Shown here: piece by piece, positions 25,527-33,312 of the stretch
How positions within the stretch are numbered: the stretch's first letter is position 1
Layout: each line of letters opens with the position of its first letter
Origin: JBAZDC01 sp041654595
Lineage (GTDB): Bacteria > Pseudomonadota > Gammaproteobacteria > Burkholderiales > Burkholderiaceae_B
DNA: 64,000 nucleotides
NCBI GenBank assembly: GCA_964551305.1
Contig: CAZKBT010000002.1
Coordinates: 62,001-126,000 of the forward strand
Direction: 5' to 3'
Program-made: the position numbers and the translations under genes
Notes under the pieces: model-generated
What the model was told of the DNA's origin: nothing
The model's database searches: none
Seen by the model: the letters and a program-made list of their open reading frames with translations, nothing else

Positions 25527-26939
25527 ATGAGAAGTGACGACTTGAGTTTCATGACGATCGACGAGCTGCAGGCGGCCTATCGCCGCCATAGCCTGTCGCC
25601 GGTGGAGGTCATGCGCGCCTTTCTGGACAGGGTGGATGCGCTCAATCCTACTCTGAACGCCTATATCGAGGTCTTTCATGACTCGGCCATGGCCTGCGCG
25701 CGGGCCAGCGAGGCGCGCTACATGAGCGGCCTGCCGGTGGGCCTGCTCGAAGGCATACCGGTCGCGATCAAGGATCTGCTGGACATTGCCGGCAGGACCA
25801 CCACGGCGGGCTCGACGATCCATCGGGGCCGGACGCCGGCCTCCGGCACATCCACGGTCGTTTCCCGGCTGTTGGCGGCGGGGGCCCTGCCGATCGGCAA
25901 AGCCCAGCTGGTCGAGTTCGCTTACGGCGGATGGGGAACGAATGCGGGCATGGGCACGCCGCGCAACCCCTGGGACATGAACCGCCATCGCATACCCGGC
26001 GGCTCCAGCAGCGGCACCGGCGTCGCGGTCGCCGCGGGCTTGGCGACGGTGGGCATAGGCACGGATACCGGCGGTTCGGTGCGGATACCGTCGTCCTATT
26101 GCGGCCTGACGGGGCTGAAGACGACGCAGGGCCGGATCAGCAATCATAGTGTCGAGATGGTCAGCCATACGCTGGACACGATAGGCCCCATGACGTGGTG
26201 CGCGAAGGATGCGGCGCTCGTGTTGCAGGCCGTACACGGTCCGGATCCGCACGATGCGGCCACGATGCGCGTCGGCCCTGAAAATTTTCTGGCCCTGGAC
26301 GATCGTGATTTCTCGGGCGTGCGCTTTTGCGTCGACGATCCGGCGCGCTGGGGCAGCGTATCCGCCGAGGTCGCCGCCGCGGTGATGCAGGCGGCCGGCG
26401 AACTGGTCGGACTTGGCGGCATGCGTTGCGACGAAGCATGGCATGGGCTGGATTTCCTGGCCGACCAGCAGGAAACGGGCATCATCATTTCGTCCGAGGC
26501 CTACCTGCATCGCAAAGCGGTATTGACCAAGGATGCCGTCCCGGGCGACGACGCATCCCGAGCCCGGATCATGCGGGGCCGGTCCTTGACAGCGGAGGAC
26601 TATGCGCGCGCCATGCTGCGCCGCCGGCAAGGCATGGCCGACGTGGCCGAACTGTTCCGCCACATCGACATTCTCGTGCTGCCGACCACGCCGGATCCAG
26701 CGCCTCCCCTGGACCGGATCGACGAGGCGGATCTGTCGCCCAGCCGTTTGACGCGTTTCGTCGGCTATTACGGCCTTTGCGCCGTCTCGGTGCCCGCCGG
26801 ACTGTCGTCCGAGGGCATGCCGATAGGCGTGCAATTCGTCGCGGGCCCTTATCAAGAGGCTCTGTTGCTGCGAGTGGCCGGCGCGTTCCAGCGGGCGACC
26901 GGGCACCATCGCCGACGTCCCGCGGTCCAATCCATCTAG
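25527..26939 (+). CDS. Amidase (amidase-signature family)
   Basis: A 470-residue amidase-signature enzyme. The Ser-cisSer-Lys triad is readable: Lys82 in VAIKDLLD, cis-Ser160 in GGSSSG and nucleophile Ser184 in GTDTGGSVRIPS, with the usual 24-residue spacing between serines. It hydrolyses a carboxamide to acid plus ammonia. It is not a GatA, since no GatB/GatC genes are near. The gene follows the TRAP transporter by 18 nt and precedes a CoA ligase, so it may convert an imported amide to the acid that the ligase activates (inference). Confidence 0.88.
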   Translation: MRSDDLSFMTIDELQAAYRRHSLSPVEVMRAFLDRVDALNPTLNAYIEVFHDSAMACARASEARYMSGLPVGLLEGIPVAIKDLLDIAGRTTTAGSTIHRGRTPASGTSTVVSRLLAAGALPIGKAQLVEFAYGGWGTNAGMGTPRNPWDMNRHRIPGGSSSGTGVAVAAGLATVGIGTDTGGSVRIPSSYCGLTGLKTTQGRISNHSVEMVSHTLDTIGPMTWCAKDAALVLQAVHGPDPHDAATMRVGPENFLALDDRDFSGVRFCVDDPARWGSVSAEVAAAVMQAAGELVGLGGMRCDEAWHGLDFLADQQETGIIISSEAYLHRKAVLTKDAVPGDDASRARIMRGRSLTAEDYARAMLRRRQGMADVAELFRHIDILVLPTTPDPAPPLDRIDEADLSPSRLTRFVGYYGLCAVSVPAGLSSEGMPIGVQFVAGPYQEALLLRVAGAFQRATGHHRRRPAVQSI

Positions 26940-26953
26940 AGCAGGTTCATTGT

Positions 26954-28483
26954 ATGCACCCCATCGATTTCTTTTTCAAGGCGGCCCGCCAGTATCCCGA
27001 GCGGATCGCCATCGACAGTCCCGCCGTGTGCCTGACCTATGCGCAACTGGAGCAGCGGGTAAGCAGCCTTGCCGCGGCCCTGCAGTCGCTGGACGCGCAG
27101 ACGGGATCCCGCGTCGGCATATGCGCAGGCAATACCGTCACGCACATCGTGTCGCTGCTGGCCGTCATGGCCGCGGAAAAAACCTGGGTGCCGTTAAACA
27201 GCAGGAACGCCGTCGGCGAGCTGAACCGCACCATCGCTTTTACCGAGCCCTCCATCGTCATCGCCGAACAGGAGCACCTGGCCTCGCTGGATCTGTCCGG
27301 CGTCGCCCACCGGCTCGCCATGGACGGCGGCAAGGCCGACGGCGCCCAAGACCTGGATGAGCTGGCGAAGGCGCATGCGGGCGGCATGCCGGCGCGCGTC
27401 CATCCGTCCCTGGACGCGACGCAGGCGATCAAGTTCACGGGCGGCTCGACGGGAACGCCCAAGGGCGTCATGCAGCCGTATCGGGCATGGACGACGACGA
27501 TCATCAACCAAGTGCATGCCTACGGCTTCGACGAGAACGACAAGTATCTGATCACGGCGCCCGTCACGCATGGAACGTCGACCTATCTCATTCCCATCCT
27601 CTCGCAAGGCGGGTGCCACGTGCTGCTGGACGACACCAAGCCGCCTTCCATCCTGAAGGCGTTCCGGGAGAAGGGCGTGACGACCACCTTCATGCCGCCC
27701 ACCCTGATCTACATGCTGATGGCGCAGGGCGAAAAGGAGGGCATGGCCGATTTTCCCGCGCTGCGGCACTTGATCTATGGCGGCGCGCCGATGCCGGCCG
27801 AAAAAATCCGTCTGGCGCGCGAGTTCTTCGGGCCGATTCTGGAGACGACCTATGGCCAGACCGAAGCGCCGCAGATCGTGACTGTCATGCGCGCCCACGA
27901 TTTCGAGGACGAGGCGAACTGGACCTCGGTGGGACGCCCGGGCTTGCTGTCCGAGGTGGGCATCATGGATCCCGACGGCAAGCTGCTTGCCGCCAATGAG
28001 GTGGGCGAGATCGTCGTGCGCGGCGACATCATCATGAGCGGCTACTGGAAAATGCCGGAAAAAACCGCCGAAACCATCGTCGATGGCTGGCTGCACACCG
28101 GCGATCGAGGCTACGTCGACGAGCGGGGATACCTGTATTTGAAGGACCGCCTGCGCGACGTCGTCATCACCGGCGGATTCAACGTCTATCCCATCGATGT
28201 CGAAAGCGTGCTCGACCAGCATCCGGCGGTGCACGAGTCGGCGGTGTTCGGCGTGGCCGATGAAAAATGGGGGGAGGCGGTGCACGCGGCCATCCAGCTC
28301 AAGCCGGGCGCGCAGGCCACGCCCGAGGAGCTGACGGCATTCGCCAAGCAGCAGCTCGGCTCGGTCAAGACGCCCAAGCAGTTTCATTTTTTCGCGGACT
28401 TTCCCCGCAGCGTCGCGGGCAAGGTCCACAAGCCCACGATACGCGAGCAGGTTGCGCTCAGGATGAAGGGGCGCAACCAATGA
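26954..28483 (+). CDS. Acyl-CoA ligase (AMP-forming, ANL superfamily)
   Basis: A 509-residue ligase: P-loop IKFTGGSTGTPKG (Gly replacing the usual Ser at one position), ETTYGQTE, HTGDRGYVD and the hinge KDRLRDVVITGGFNVYP, ending with AGKVHK that contains the catalytic lysine. The ATG at 26954 lies 14 nt after the amidase stop; the much longer in-frame reading from 26327 lies within the amidase gene and was rejected. It overlaps the next gene by 4 nt (ATGA). Product is probably the CoA thioester cleaved by the citrate-synthase-like enzyme (inference). Confidence 0.87.
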   Translation: MHPIDFFFKAARQYPERIAIDSPAVCLTYAQLEQRVSSLAAALQSLDAQTGSRVGICAGNTVTHIVSLLAVMAAEKTWVPLNSRNAVGELNRTIAFTEPSIVIAEQEHLASLDLSGVAHRLAMDGGKADGAQDLDELAKAHAGGMPARVHPSLDATQAIKFTGGSTGTPKGVMQPYRAWTTTIINQVHAYGFDENDKYLITAPVTHGTSTYLIPILSQGGCHVLLDDTKPPSILKAFREKGVTTTFMPPTLIYMLMAQGEKEGMADFPALRHLIYGGAPMPAEKIRLAREFFGPILETTYGQTEAPQIVTVMRAHDFEDEANWTSVGRPGLLSEVGIMDPDGKLLAANEVGEIVVRGDIIMSGYWKMPEKTAETIVDGWLHTGDRGYVDERGYLYLKDRLRDVVITGGFNVYPIDVESVLDQHPAVHESAVFGVADEKWGEAVHAAIQLKPGAQATPEELTAFAKQQLGSVKTPKQFHFFADFPRSVAGKVHKPTIREQVALRMKGRNQ

Positions 28484-29256
28484 AGCAGTCGAAGCCCCAT
28501 ACGGAACTGTGCACCCATTCCCATACATCCATCCATTACCGCAATGAAAGCCTGGTGGACGACATTCTGGGCAAGAAAACCTTCACGCAGGTCCTGTTTT
28601 CCCAGATACTGGATCGCCAGGCCAGCGACGAGGACCTGAAAGTACTCGACGCCGTGCTGATTTCCATCATGGAGCATGGCTTGACGCCCAGCGCCATTTC
28701 CACGCGCCTCATTTACATGAGCGCGCCGGAGAACCTGCAGGGCGGCGTGGCGGCGGGCTTGCTGGGCGTGGGCAGCCAGTTCATCGGCACGGTCGAAAAC
28801 AGCGCCAGGAACCTGAAGCTTTTGATCGAAGCGCCCGAAGGGCTGGAGCAGGCGGCGGCGGACATGGCGCGGCAGCACAAAGAGCAGCGGCTGCCCGTAC
28901 CGGGGTTCGGCCAGCATTTGCACAAGCCGGACGATCCCAGGGCGGCGAAGCTGCTGGAGATCGGCAGGGCGCATCCCGGTTTCGAGGGAAAATACCTGGA
29001 TGCGCTGCTGGCGCTTTCGCACGCGGTGGATGCCGCCTACGGCAAGCACATCACCATCAACGCGACCGGAGCGGTGGGCGCCCTGCTGGGCGAGCTCGCC
29101 GTTCCGCCGGAACTGATGCGCGGGTTTGCCGTCATTTCACGGGCCGCGGGCCTGGTCGCGCATATCGCCGAAGAGCAGCGCATACCGACCGCCCGCTACG
29201 TATGGGATCTCGTCGACAAGGACATTCCGTATCAGGGCGAGGCCCAGGCGGATTGA
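28480..29256 (+). CDS. Citryl-CoA lyase/citrate synthase-like protein
   Basis: A 258-residue, short member of the citrate synthase fold (large-domain core only; typical citrate synthase is about 430). It has the GFGQHLHKPDDPRA segment carrying the active-site histidine region and SRAAGLVAHIAEEQ near the C-terminus with the conserved arginine. The strand that normally carries the catalytic Asp (NVDG-like) reads NATG here, placing Thr196 at that position. Stand-alone short forms are citryl-CoA lyases, which split a 3-hydroxy-3-carboxyacyl-CoA into acetyl-CoA and a 2-oxo acid. Translationally coupled to the CoA ligase; last gene of the operon. Confidence 0.78.
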   Translation: MKQSKPHTELCTHSHTSIHYRNESLVDDILGKKTFTQVLFSQILDRQASDEDLKVLDAVLISIMEHGLTPSAISTRLIYMSAPENLQGGVAAGLLGVGSQFIGTVENSARNLKLLIEAPEGLEQAAADMARQHKEQRLPVPGFGQHLHKPDDPRAAKLLEIGRAHPGFEGKYLDALLALSHAVDAAYGKHITINATGAVGALLGELAVPPELMRGFAVISRAAGLVAHIAEEQRIPTARYVWDLVDKDIPYQGEAQAD

Positions 29257-29269
29257 CGCCGGGCGCCGC

Positions 29270-29791
29270 CTAGTCGGGCGGGTCCGCATCGTCGTGCCGG
29301 TATCGGCGCCAATGGCCGAGGAAACGGCCTGCGAGCACGCCGGCGACGGCGCCGGACACGGCGGCGTCGGCCAGTATGTAAACATTGTCGATGCCGTGCC
29401 GGTCCGCCGCGGCGCGCGTCTGGGCGAAGTCGATCCAGTACTGCGATACGAAGGTCATCAGCACCAATATCAGGATGAGCGGCGACCCCGGCAAGGTCAG
29501 CGTATGCTTTTCGCGATCCACCATGATCTCCGTCCGGCCCGCAATGCGCAATCCCAGCGCCAGCCATGTTCCGGCGGCGACGGCCCATATCGCGGCCGTC
29601 AGAATGCCGGCCTTGCCGTCGAGCCATAACGGCATCCACACCCACACCGTAAAGACGAGGGGTATCAGCGCAAGTTTGCCCAGGCCGGCGGCGCCGCCTT
29701 TGATCGCCAGGAGGCCGCGATAGAGCAGGTAGGCGAACAGCAGCCAATCCCAGGCTGGGATGCCATGAAAAATGCGGGACGGATCGGCCAT
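29270..29791 (-). CDS. Uncharacterised inner-membrane protein
   Basis: A 173-residue hydrophobic protein with about five membrane segments (first at WDWLLFAYLLYRG, then ALIPLVFTVWVW, AAIWAVAAGTWLAL, LILILVLMTFV and a Gly/Ala-rich last helix) and a short charged C-terminus. I do not recognise the family with confidence. The ATG at 29791 was preferred over a TTG at 29812; neither has a strong ribosome-binding site. It is convergent with the lyase gene, so it is not part of that operon, and nothing around it hints at function. Confidence 0.65.
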   Translation of the reverse strand: MADPSRIFHGIPAWDWLLFAYLLYRGLLAIKGGAAGLGKLALIPLVFTVWVWMPLWLDGKAGILTAAIWAVAAGTWLALGLRIAGRTEIMVDREKHTLTLPGSPLILILVLMTFVSQYWIDFAQTRAAADRHGIDNVYILADAAVSGAVAGVLAGRFLGHWRRYRHDDADPPD

Positions 29792-30109
29792 GGGATGTGT
29801 CTCGTTCGACAATTTCGTAAGAATTTTTTACCGATCATAACGGTCCGGGATGGGGAAGTCGAGGTATCTCAAACGACTAGGGAGGATGGCTGATGCCGGG
29901 CCGTGAGCGGCATGGCCTCGCCGCTGATGGCATCAAGAAAATAAGTACTAACCCCGATTTACGTTCAATGAAGAAAAAAGTTTCCACGTCATGCCGATTT
30001 CAGGAAAACAAATTTCCCGGCTCCTGTCCGCGGCCGTCCAAAATAGGAAAAACCATTCCCTCCCGTAGGCGGATAATGATTCCGTCGTTTTCCCCTACGA
30101 GGAGCAATT
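29792..30109. other. 318-nt intergenic region between membrane protein and ABC operon
   Basis: No gene was found. It must hold the divergent promoters for the membrane protein (minus) and the ABC/enolase operon (plus). The left half is unremarkable apart from an ACCG/CGGT mini-repeat at 29830-29844. The right end contains the leader hairpin described separately. I see no convincing -35/-10 pair or regulator site. Confidence 0.5.
30064..30099 (+). promoter_or_regulatory. 5'-leader hairpin abutting the SBP ribosome-binding site
   Basis: CGTAGG (30064-30069) pairs with CCTACG (30094-30099), and CGGA/TCCG (30070-30073, 30081-30084) can stack inside. The 3' arm ends exactly where the GGAG Shine-Dalgarno (30101-30104) of the binding-protein gene begins. 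It could modulate translation or simply stabilise the leader. Confidence 0.4.
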
Positions 30110-31045
30110 ATGAAAAATCCCGGCATAGTTACGACGAATGCACAGGCCGCCGATGCCGCCCCGGACACGACGGCATCGCGACGTTCTTTCTTCGCGGCGG
30201 GAGCGGCGGCTGCGTTGGGCGCCGCCGCGCTGGCGAGCCCCGCGACCGCGACGGCGCAGGAGAACAAGGGAGAATCACTTCTGGACGTATGGATACGGAC
30301 CAAGAAGGCAAGGATAGGCGTGGACCTGAACAACAAGCCCTTGCGCTTCAAGGACGAAAACGGCAAGCCTGCGGGCCTGGGCATCGATTTCCTGGAACTC
30401 TTGCTCAAGGACATCGGCGCCGAGCCCGTCTATACCGAAATGCCGTTCGGCCAGACGTTCGCCGCGTTGTCGGCGGGCAAGTTCGACATGATCGGCACGT
30501 TCGTCACCTCGCTGCCGAGCAGGGCGCTGCGGGGCGCGTTTGCCGGCTTTCCCGCCTACTACCAGCAGAATGTCGCCTACCTCAAAGAAGGCAAGAAAAT
30601 CAGCAGCCTGACGGAGCTGAACGCGCCGGGCATCCAGATAGCGTGCCAGCAGGGCACGTCCGAAGAGACCACCTTGCGCGCGCTTTTCTCGAAGGCTGAA
30701 ATCCACACGTTTCCGCAGGTCGCGGATGCCTCGAACGCCGTCGGATCGGGACGCGTCGATGCGCTGATCACCGATGCACTGTTCGCGCAGGGCGTCATCA
30801 AGGCGTTTCCCGCGGTGACCATCCATCCGGAGACGGTCAATGCCATTCCGAACACCTTCTTCATGGCGGCCAATGATTTCAAGCTGTGGGCTTACATCAC
30901 CAATTGGCTGCGCTACCAGGGCAGCCTGCGCACGATGCTGGGACTCCAGCAGAAATGGTTCGGCACCGAGGCGCAGGACAAGTACGGAATACCGTTGATC
31001 GCGGTGGGATCGGGCGGCGAGCCCCTGGAGATACGCAAGTCCTGA
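30110..31045 (+). CDS. ABC transporter substrate-binding protein, family 3, Tat-exported
   Basis: A 311-residue amino-acid-type (family 3) binding protein. The N-terminus carries a twin-arginine motif, SRRSFFAAG, then an Ala-rich core ending near ATATA-QE (about residue 47), so export is probably by Tat and in folded form; most family 3 proteins use Sec. The mature part shows LRFKDENGKPAGLGIDFLELL and the aspartate of GKFDMIGTF, typical ligand-binding regions. It feeds the two permeases and ATPase encoded next. Given the downstream enolase-superfamily enzymes, an acidic sugar or amino-acid-derived acid is as likely as an amino acid. Confidence 0.87.
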   Translation: MKNPGIVTTNAQAADAAPDTTASRRSFFAAGAAAALGAAALASPATATAQENKGESLLDVWIRTKKARIGVDLNNKPLRFKDENGKPAGLGIDFLELLLKDIGAEPVYTEMPFGQTFAALSAGKFDMIGTFVTSLPSRALRGAFAGFPAYYQQNVAYLKEGKKISSLTELNAPGIQIACQQGTSEETTLRALFSKAEIHTFPQVADASNAVGSGRVDALITDALFAQGVIKAFPAVTIHPETVNAIPNTFFMAANDFKLWAYITNWLRYQGSLRTMLGLQQKWFGTEAQDKYGIPLIAVGSGGEPLEIRKS

Positions 31046-31075
31046 TTGCGTGTCGCTGCAGCAAGGATTTTACGC

Positions 31076-31744
31076 ATGGCTGGGAACTACGACTTCCAAT
31101 GGTCGGTGGTGCTGGACCATTGGCCGGTCCTGTTGGCCGGGGCCTGGATAGACTTGTGGGTCAGCATCGTGGGCTTCGTGCTGGCCTGCAGCCTGGGTCT
31201 GGTCTTCGCCTTGGGCAGGCGCTCGGGATTTGCGCTGATCTCGGGCGCCGCGGCGACGTTGACCGAGATTGCCCGGGGCATTCCGCCTTACGTCATGCTG
31301 CTTTGGGTGCATTTCGGCCTTTCCCGTTTCCTGGGGCTGGGGTTTACGCCTTTGCAGAGCGTCGTCATCGTACTGGCCTTCACCGGAGCGGGCTATGCCG
31401 CCGAGATCTTTCGCTCCGGCCTCGACTCCGTCGATAGCGGGCAATTCGAGGCGTCCCGCGCACTGGGCATGAGCCGCTTCTGCGTCTACAAGGACGTCAT
31501 CCTGCCGCAGAGCCTGAGGTTGATCGTCGCGCCTCTGGGCAACGTGCTGGTGGGCCTGCTCAAATCCGCGACCCTGATGGGCGTCATCGCCGTTCCGGAC
31601 ATGCTGCATTTGGCGCAGGGCATCAACATGAACTACTTCGCGCCGTTCGAGGCTTTCACGGCCGTGCTCGTCGTATTCGTGGCCATGGTGTTTACGCTGT
31701 CCCTGTTGATCGTCGCCATCGAGCGAATGATGGAGCATCCATGA
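31076..31744 (+). CDS. Amino-acid-type ABC transporter permease (HisM/GlnP family), first subunit
   Basis: A 222-residue permease with about five membrane segments and the coupling loop EASRALGMSRFCVYKDVILPQSLR, the conserved EAA motif of polar amino-acid permeases. ATG 31076 follows AAGGA; a TTG immediately after the previous stop is unlikely. Ends in an ATGA overlap with the second permease, with which it forms a heterodimeric channel. Confidence 0.88.
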   Translation: MAGNYDFQWSVVLDHWPVLLAGAWIDLWVSIVGFVLACSLGLVFALGRRSGFALISGAAATLTEIARGIPPYVMLLWVHFGLSRFLGLGFTPLQSVVIVLAFTGAGYAAEIFRSGLDSVDSGQFEASRALGMSRFCVYKDVILPQSLRLIVAPLGNVLVGLLKSATLMGVIAVPDMLHLAQGINMNYFAPFEAFTAVLVVFVAMVFTLSLLIVAIERMMEHP

Positions 31745-32409
31745 ACTACGAAATGGATTGGTCCGCGGTATGGGCGCAGGCTCCCCAGTTGGCGAAGGGG
31801 TTGTGGTTCACCTTGCAGATTTCGTTTACCGCCTACGTGTGCGCGGCGGTGCTGGGGCTGGTGATCGCGCTGCTGCGCTTGTCACCCATACGCCTGCTGA
31901 GCATGGCGGCTTTCGCCTATACGCAGTTTTTCCGGGCGATATCGATCTACATCTACATCATCTGGATCTACTTCGGCCTGACCATGGTGACGGGCCTGGA
32001 GCTGACGCCGTTTGCCGCCAGCGTCATATCCATCACGCTGTTGCATAGCGCCTATCTGTCCGAGGTCTATCGCTCGGCGATACAGAGCATACCCTACGGC
32101 CAGAAAGAGGCGTCGTACGGCCTGGGCCTGGGAAAGGTGCGGACGTTCTTGGATGTGGTCCTGCCCCAGGTCGTCGTGCTGGTCGTTCCCCAGCTGGTCA
32201 GCCAGTTCGCCATGATCATCAAGGATTCGGCGGTGGTGGCGCTGATCGGCGCCAGCGACCTGATGGCGGAGACCGTGCGCGCGGCCAATCTAGACTATCG
32301 CTCTTTCGAGTTCTACACCACGGCGGCCGTGATCTATCTGTTGATCGTCATCGTCGTGTCCCGGCTGGGGGGACTGCTGGAGCGGCGACTCAAGCGGAGC
32401 AGTACATGA
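31741..32409 (+). CDS. Amino-acid-type ABC transporter permease, second subunit
   Basis: A 222-residue permease paralogous to the one encoded upstream, with the EAA loop KEASYGLGLGKVRTFLDVVLPQ. Both its ends overlap neighbours by ATGA, so the two permeases and the ATPase are translationally coupled, giving equal amounts of the membrane subunits. Confidence 0.88.
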   Translation: MNYEMDWSAVWAQAPQLAKGLWFTLQISFTAYVCAAVLGLVIALLRLSPIRLLSMAAFAYTQFFRAISIYIYIIWIYFGLTMVTGLELTPFAASVISITLLHSAYLSEVYRSAIQSIPYGQKEASYGLGLGKVRTFLDVVLPQVVVLVVPQLVSQFAMIIKDSAVVALIGASDLMAETVRAANLDYRSFEFYTTAAVIYLLIVIVVSRLGGLLERRLKRSST

Positions 32410-33209
32410 CAGTATCGCAGCACGAAATTCTAAGTCTGGAAGGCATCAGCAAATCGTTCGCCGGACGCCGTCGCGGCTGGTTCGGCGCGCAGCCGGCCGC
32501 GACGCAGGTGCTCAAGGACGTGTCCGTGTCGGTGAAAGCCGGAGAGGTCGTGGTCATCATCGGACCGAGCGGCTCGGGCAAAAGCACGCTGCTGCGATGC
32601 ATGAACTTATTGACGGTCCCGGACCGGGGGCGGGTGAGGTTCCAGCAATCGATTTTGTTCGACAAAGGCATGGGCGGGCAAGAGGGACGGCTGGCGGATC
32701 TGTCCGATATCCGGCGCCGGATAGGCATGGTGTTTCAGCATTTCAATCTGTTTCCCCATAAAACCGTGCTGGACAACGTAGCGCTGGCGCCTATGCGCGT
32801 GCTGGGCTTGTCCGCCGGCGAAGCGCGCAGCCGCTCGATGGCCGAGCTCGAGCGCGTGGGGATGGCCGCGAAGTCGGCGGATTATCCGGGTCAGCTTTCC
32901 GGCGGGCAGAAACAGCGGGTAGCCATCGCGCGCGCCATGGCGATGCGTCCCGAACTGATGCTGTTCGACGAGGCCACCTCCGCCCTGGATCCTGAAATCA
33001 TCAAGGACATCCTGGAGCAAATGAAGATGCTGGCGGCGTCGGGCATGACCATGGTCGTCGTGACGCATGAAATCGGATTCGCGCGCGAGGTCGGCGACCG
33101 CATCATCTTCATGGACCAGGGCCGCATCGTGGAAGAAGGCCCCGCGAGGGAACTGGTCGGCGCGCCGGCCAACCCCAGGACCCAGGCTTTCTTGAACGCC
33201 ATTCTTTGA
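32406..33209 (+). CDS. Amino-acid-type ABC transporter ATP-binding protein (GlnQ/HisP family)
   Basis: A 267-residue ATPase: Walker A GPSGSGKST, Q-loop FQHFNLFPHKT, signature LSGGQKQR, Walker B LMLFDEATSALDPE and switch VTHEIGFA. The FNLFPH motif is characteristic of the polar amino-acid transporter ATPases. A somewhat extended loop follows the first strand (RRGWFGAQPAATQ). It supplies energy to the two permeases encoded upstream. Confidence 0.9.
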   Translation: MTVSQHEILSLEGISKSFAGRRRGWFGAQPAATQVLKDVSVSVKAGEVVVIIGPSGSGKSTLLRCMNLLTVPDRGRVRFQQSILFDKGMGGQEGRLADLSDIRRRIGMVFQHFNLFPHKTVLDNVALAPMRVLGLSAGEARSRSMAELERVGMAAKSADYPGQLSGGQKQRVAIARAMAMRPELMLFDEATSALDPEIIKDILEQMKMLAASGMTMVVVTHEIGFAREVGDRIIFMDQGRIVEEGPARELVGAPANPRTQAFLNAIL

Positions 33210-33312
33210 ACCACGCCGCTGCCGGCCGCGCCGGCCCGGCCGTCGCGAGACGGTCTGTCGTCCGGCTCGTCCGCGGCGCGTATTGCCAACTTTTTGCTCT
33301 GGAGTCGATTAC
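33210..33312 (+). other. Intergenic region with two G/C-rich hairpins
   Basis: GCCGGC-CGC-GCCGGC (33221-33235) and GGCCGTC-GCGA-GACGGTC (33238-33255, including one G-T pair and a GNRA-type tetraloop) lie between the ABC ATPase gene and the first enolase-superfamily gene. Neither is followed by a T-tract. They may form an RNA-processing or partial termination site that separates transporter from enzyme expression. Confidence 0.35.

Noticed and set aside
24930..26930. 666-residue open frame on the minus strand
   Set aside because: It lies opposite the TRAP large permease and amidase genes, both of which have complete catalytic or structural motifs. Its translation is Arg/His-rich without family features, typical of antisense frames in high-GC DNA.
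26327..28483. 718-residue reading of the CoA ligase
   Set aside because: The first 209 codons run through the amidase gene in another frame; ligase homology starts at the ATG at 26954.
29830..29844. ACCG/CGGT inverted repeat upstream of the membrane protein gene
   Set aside because: Four-base arms around a 7-nt spacer are expected by chance.
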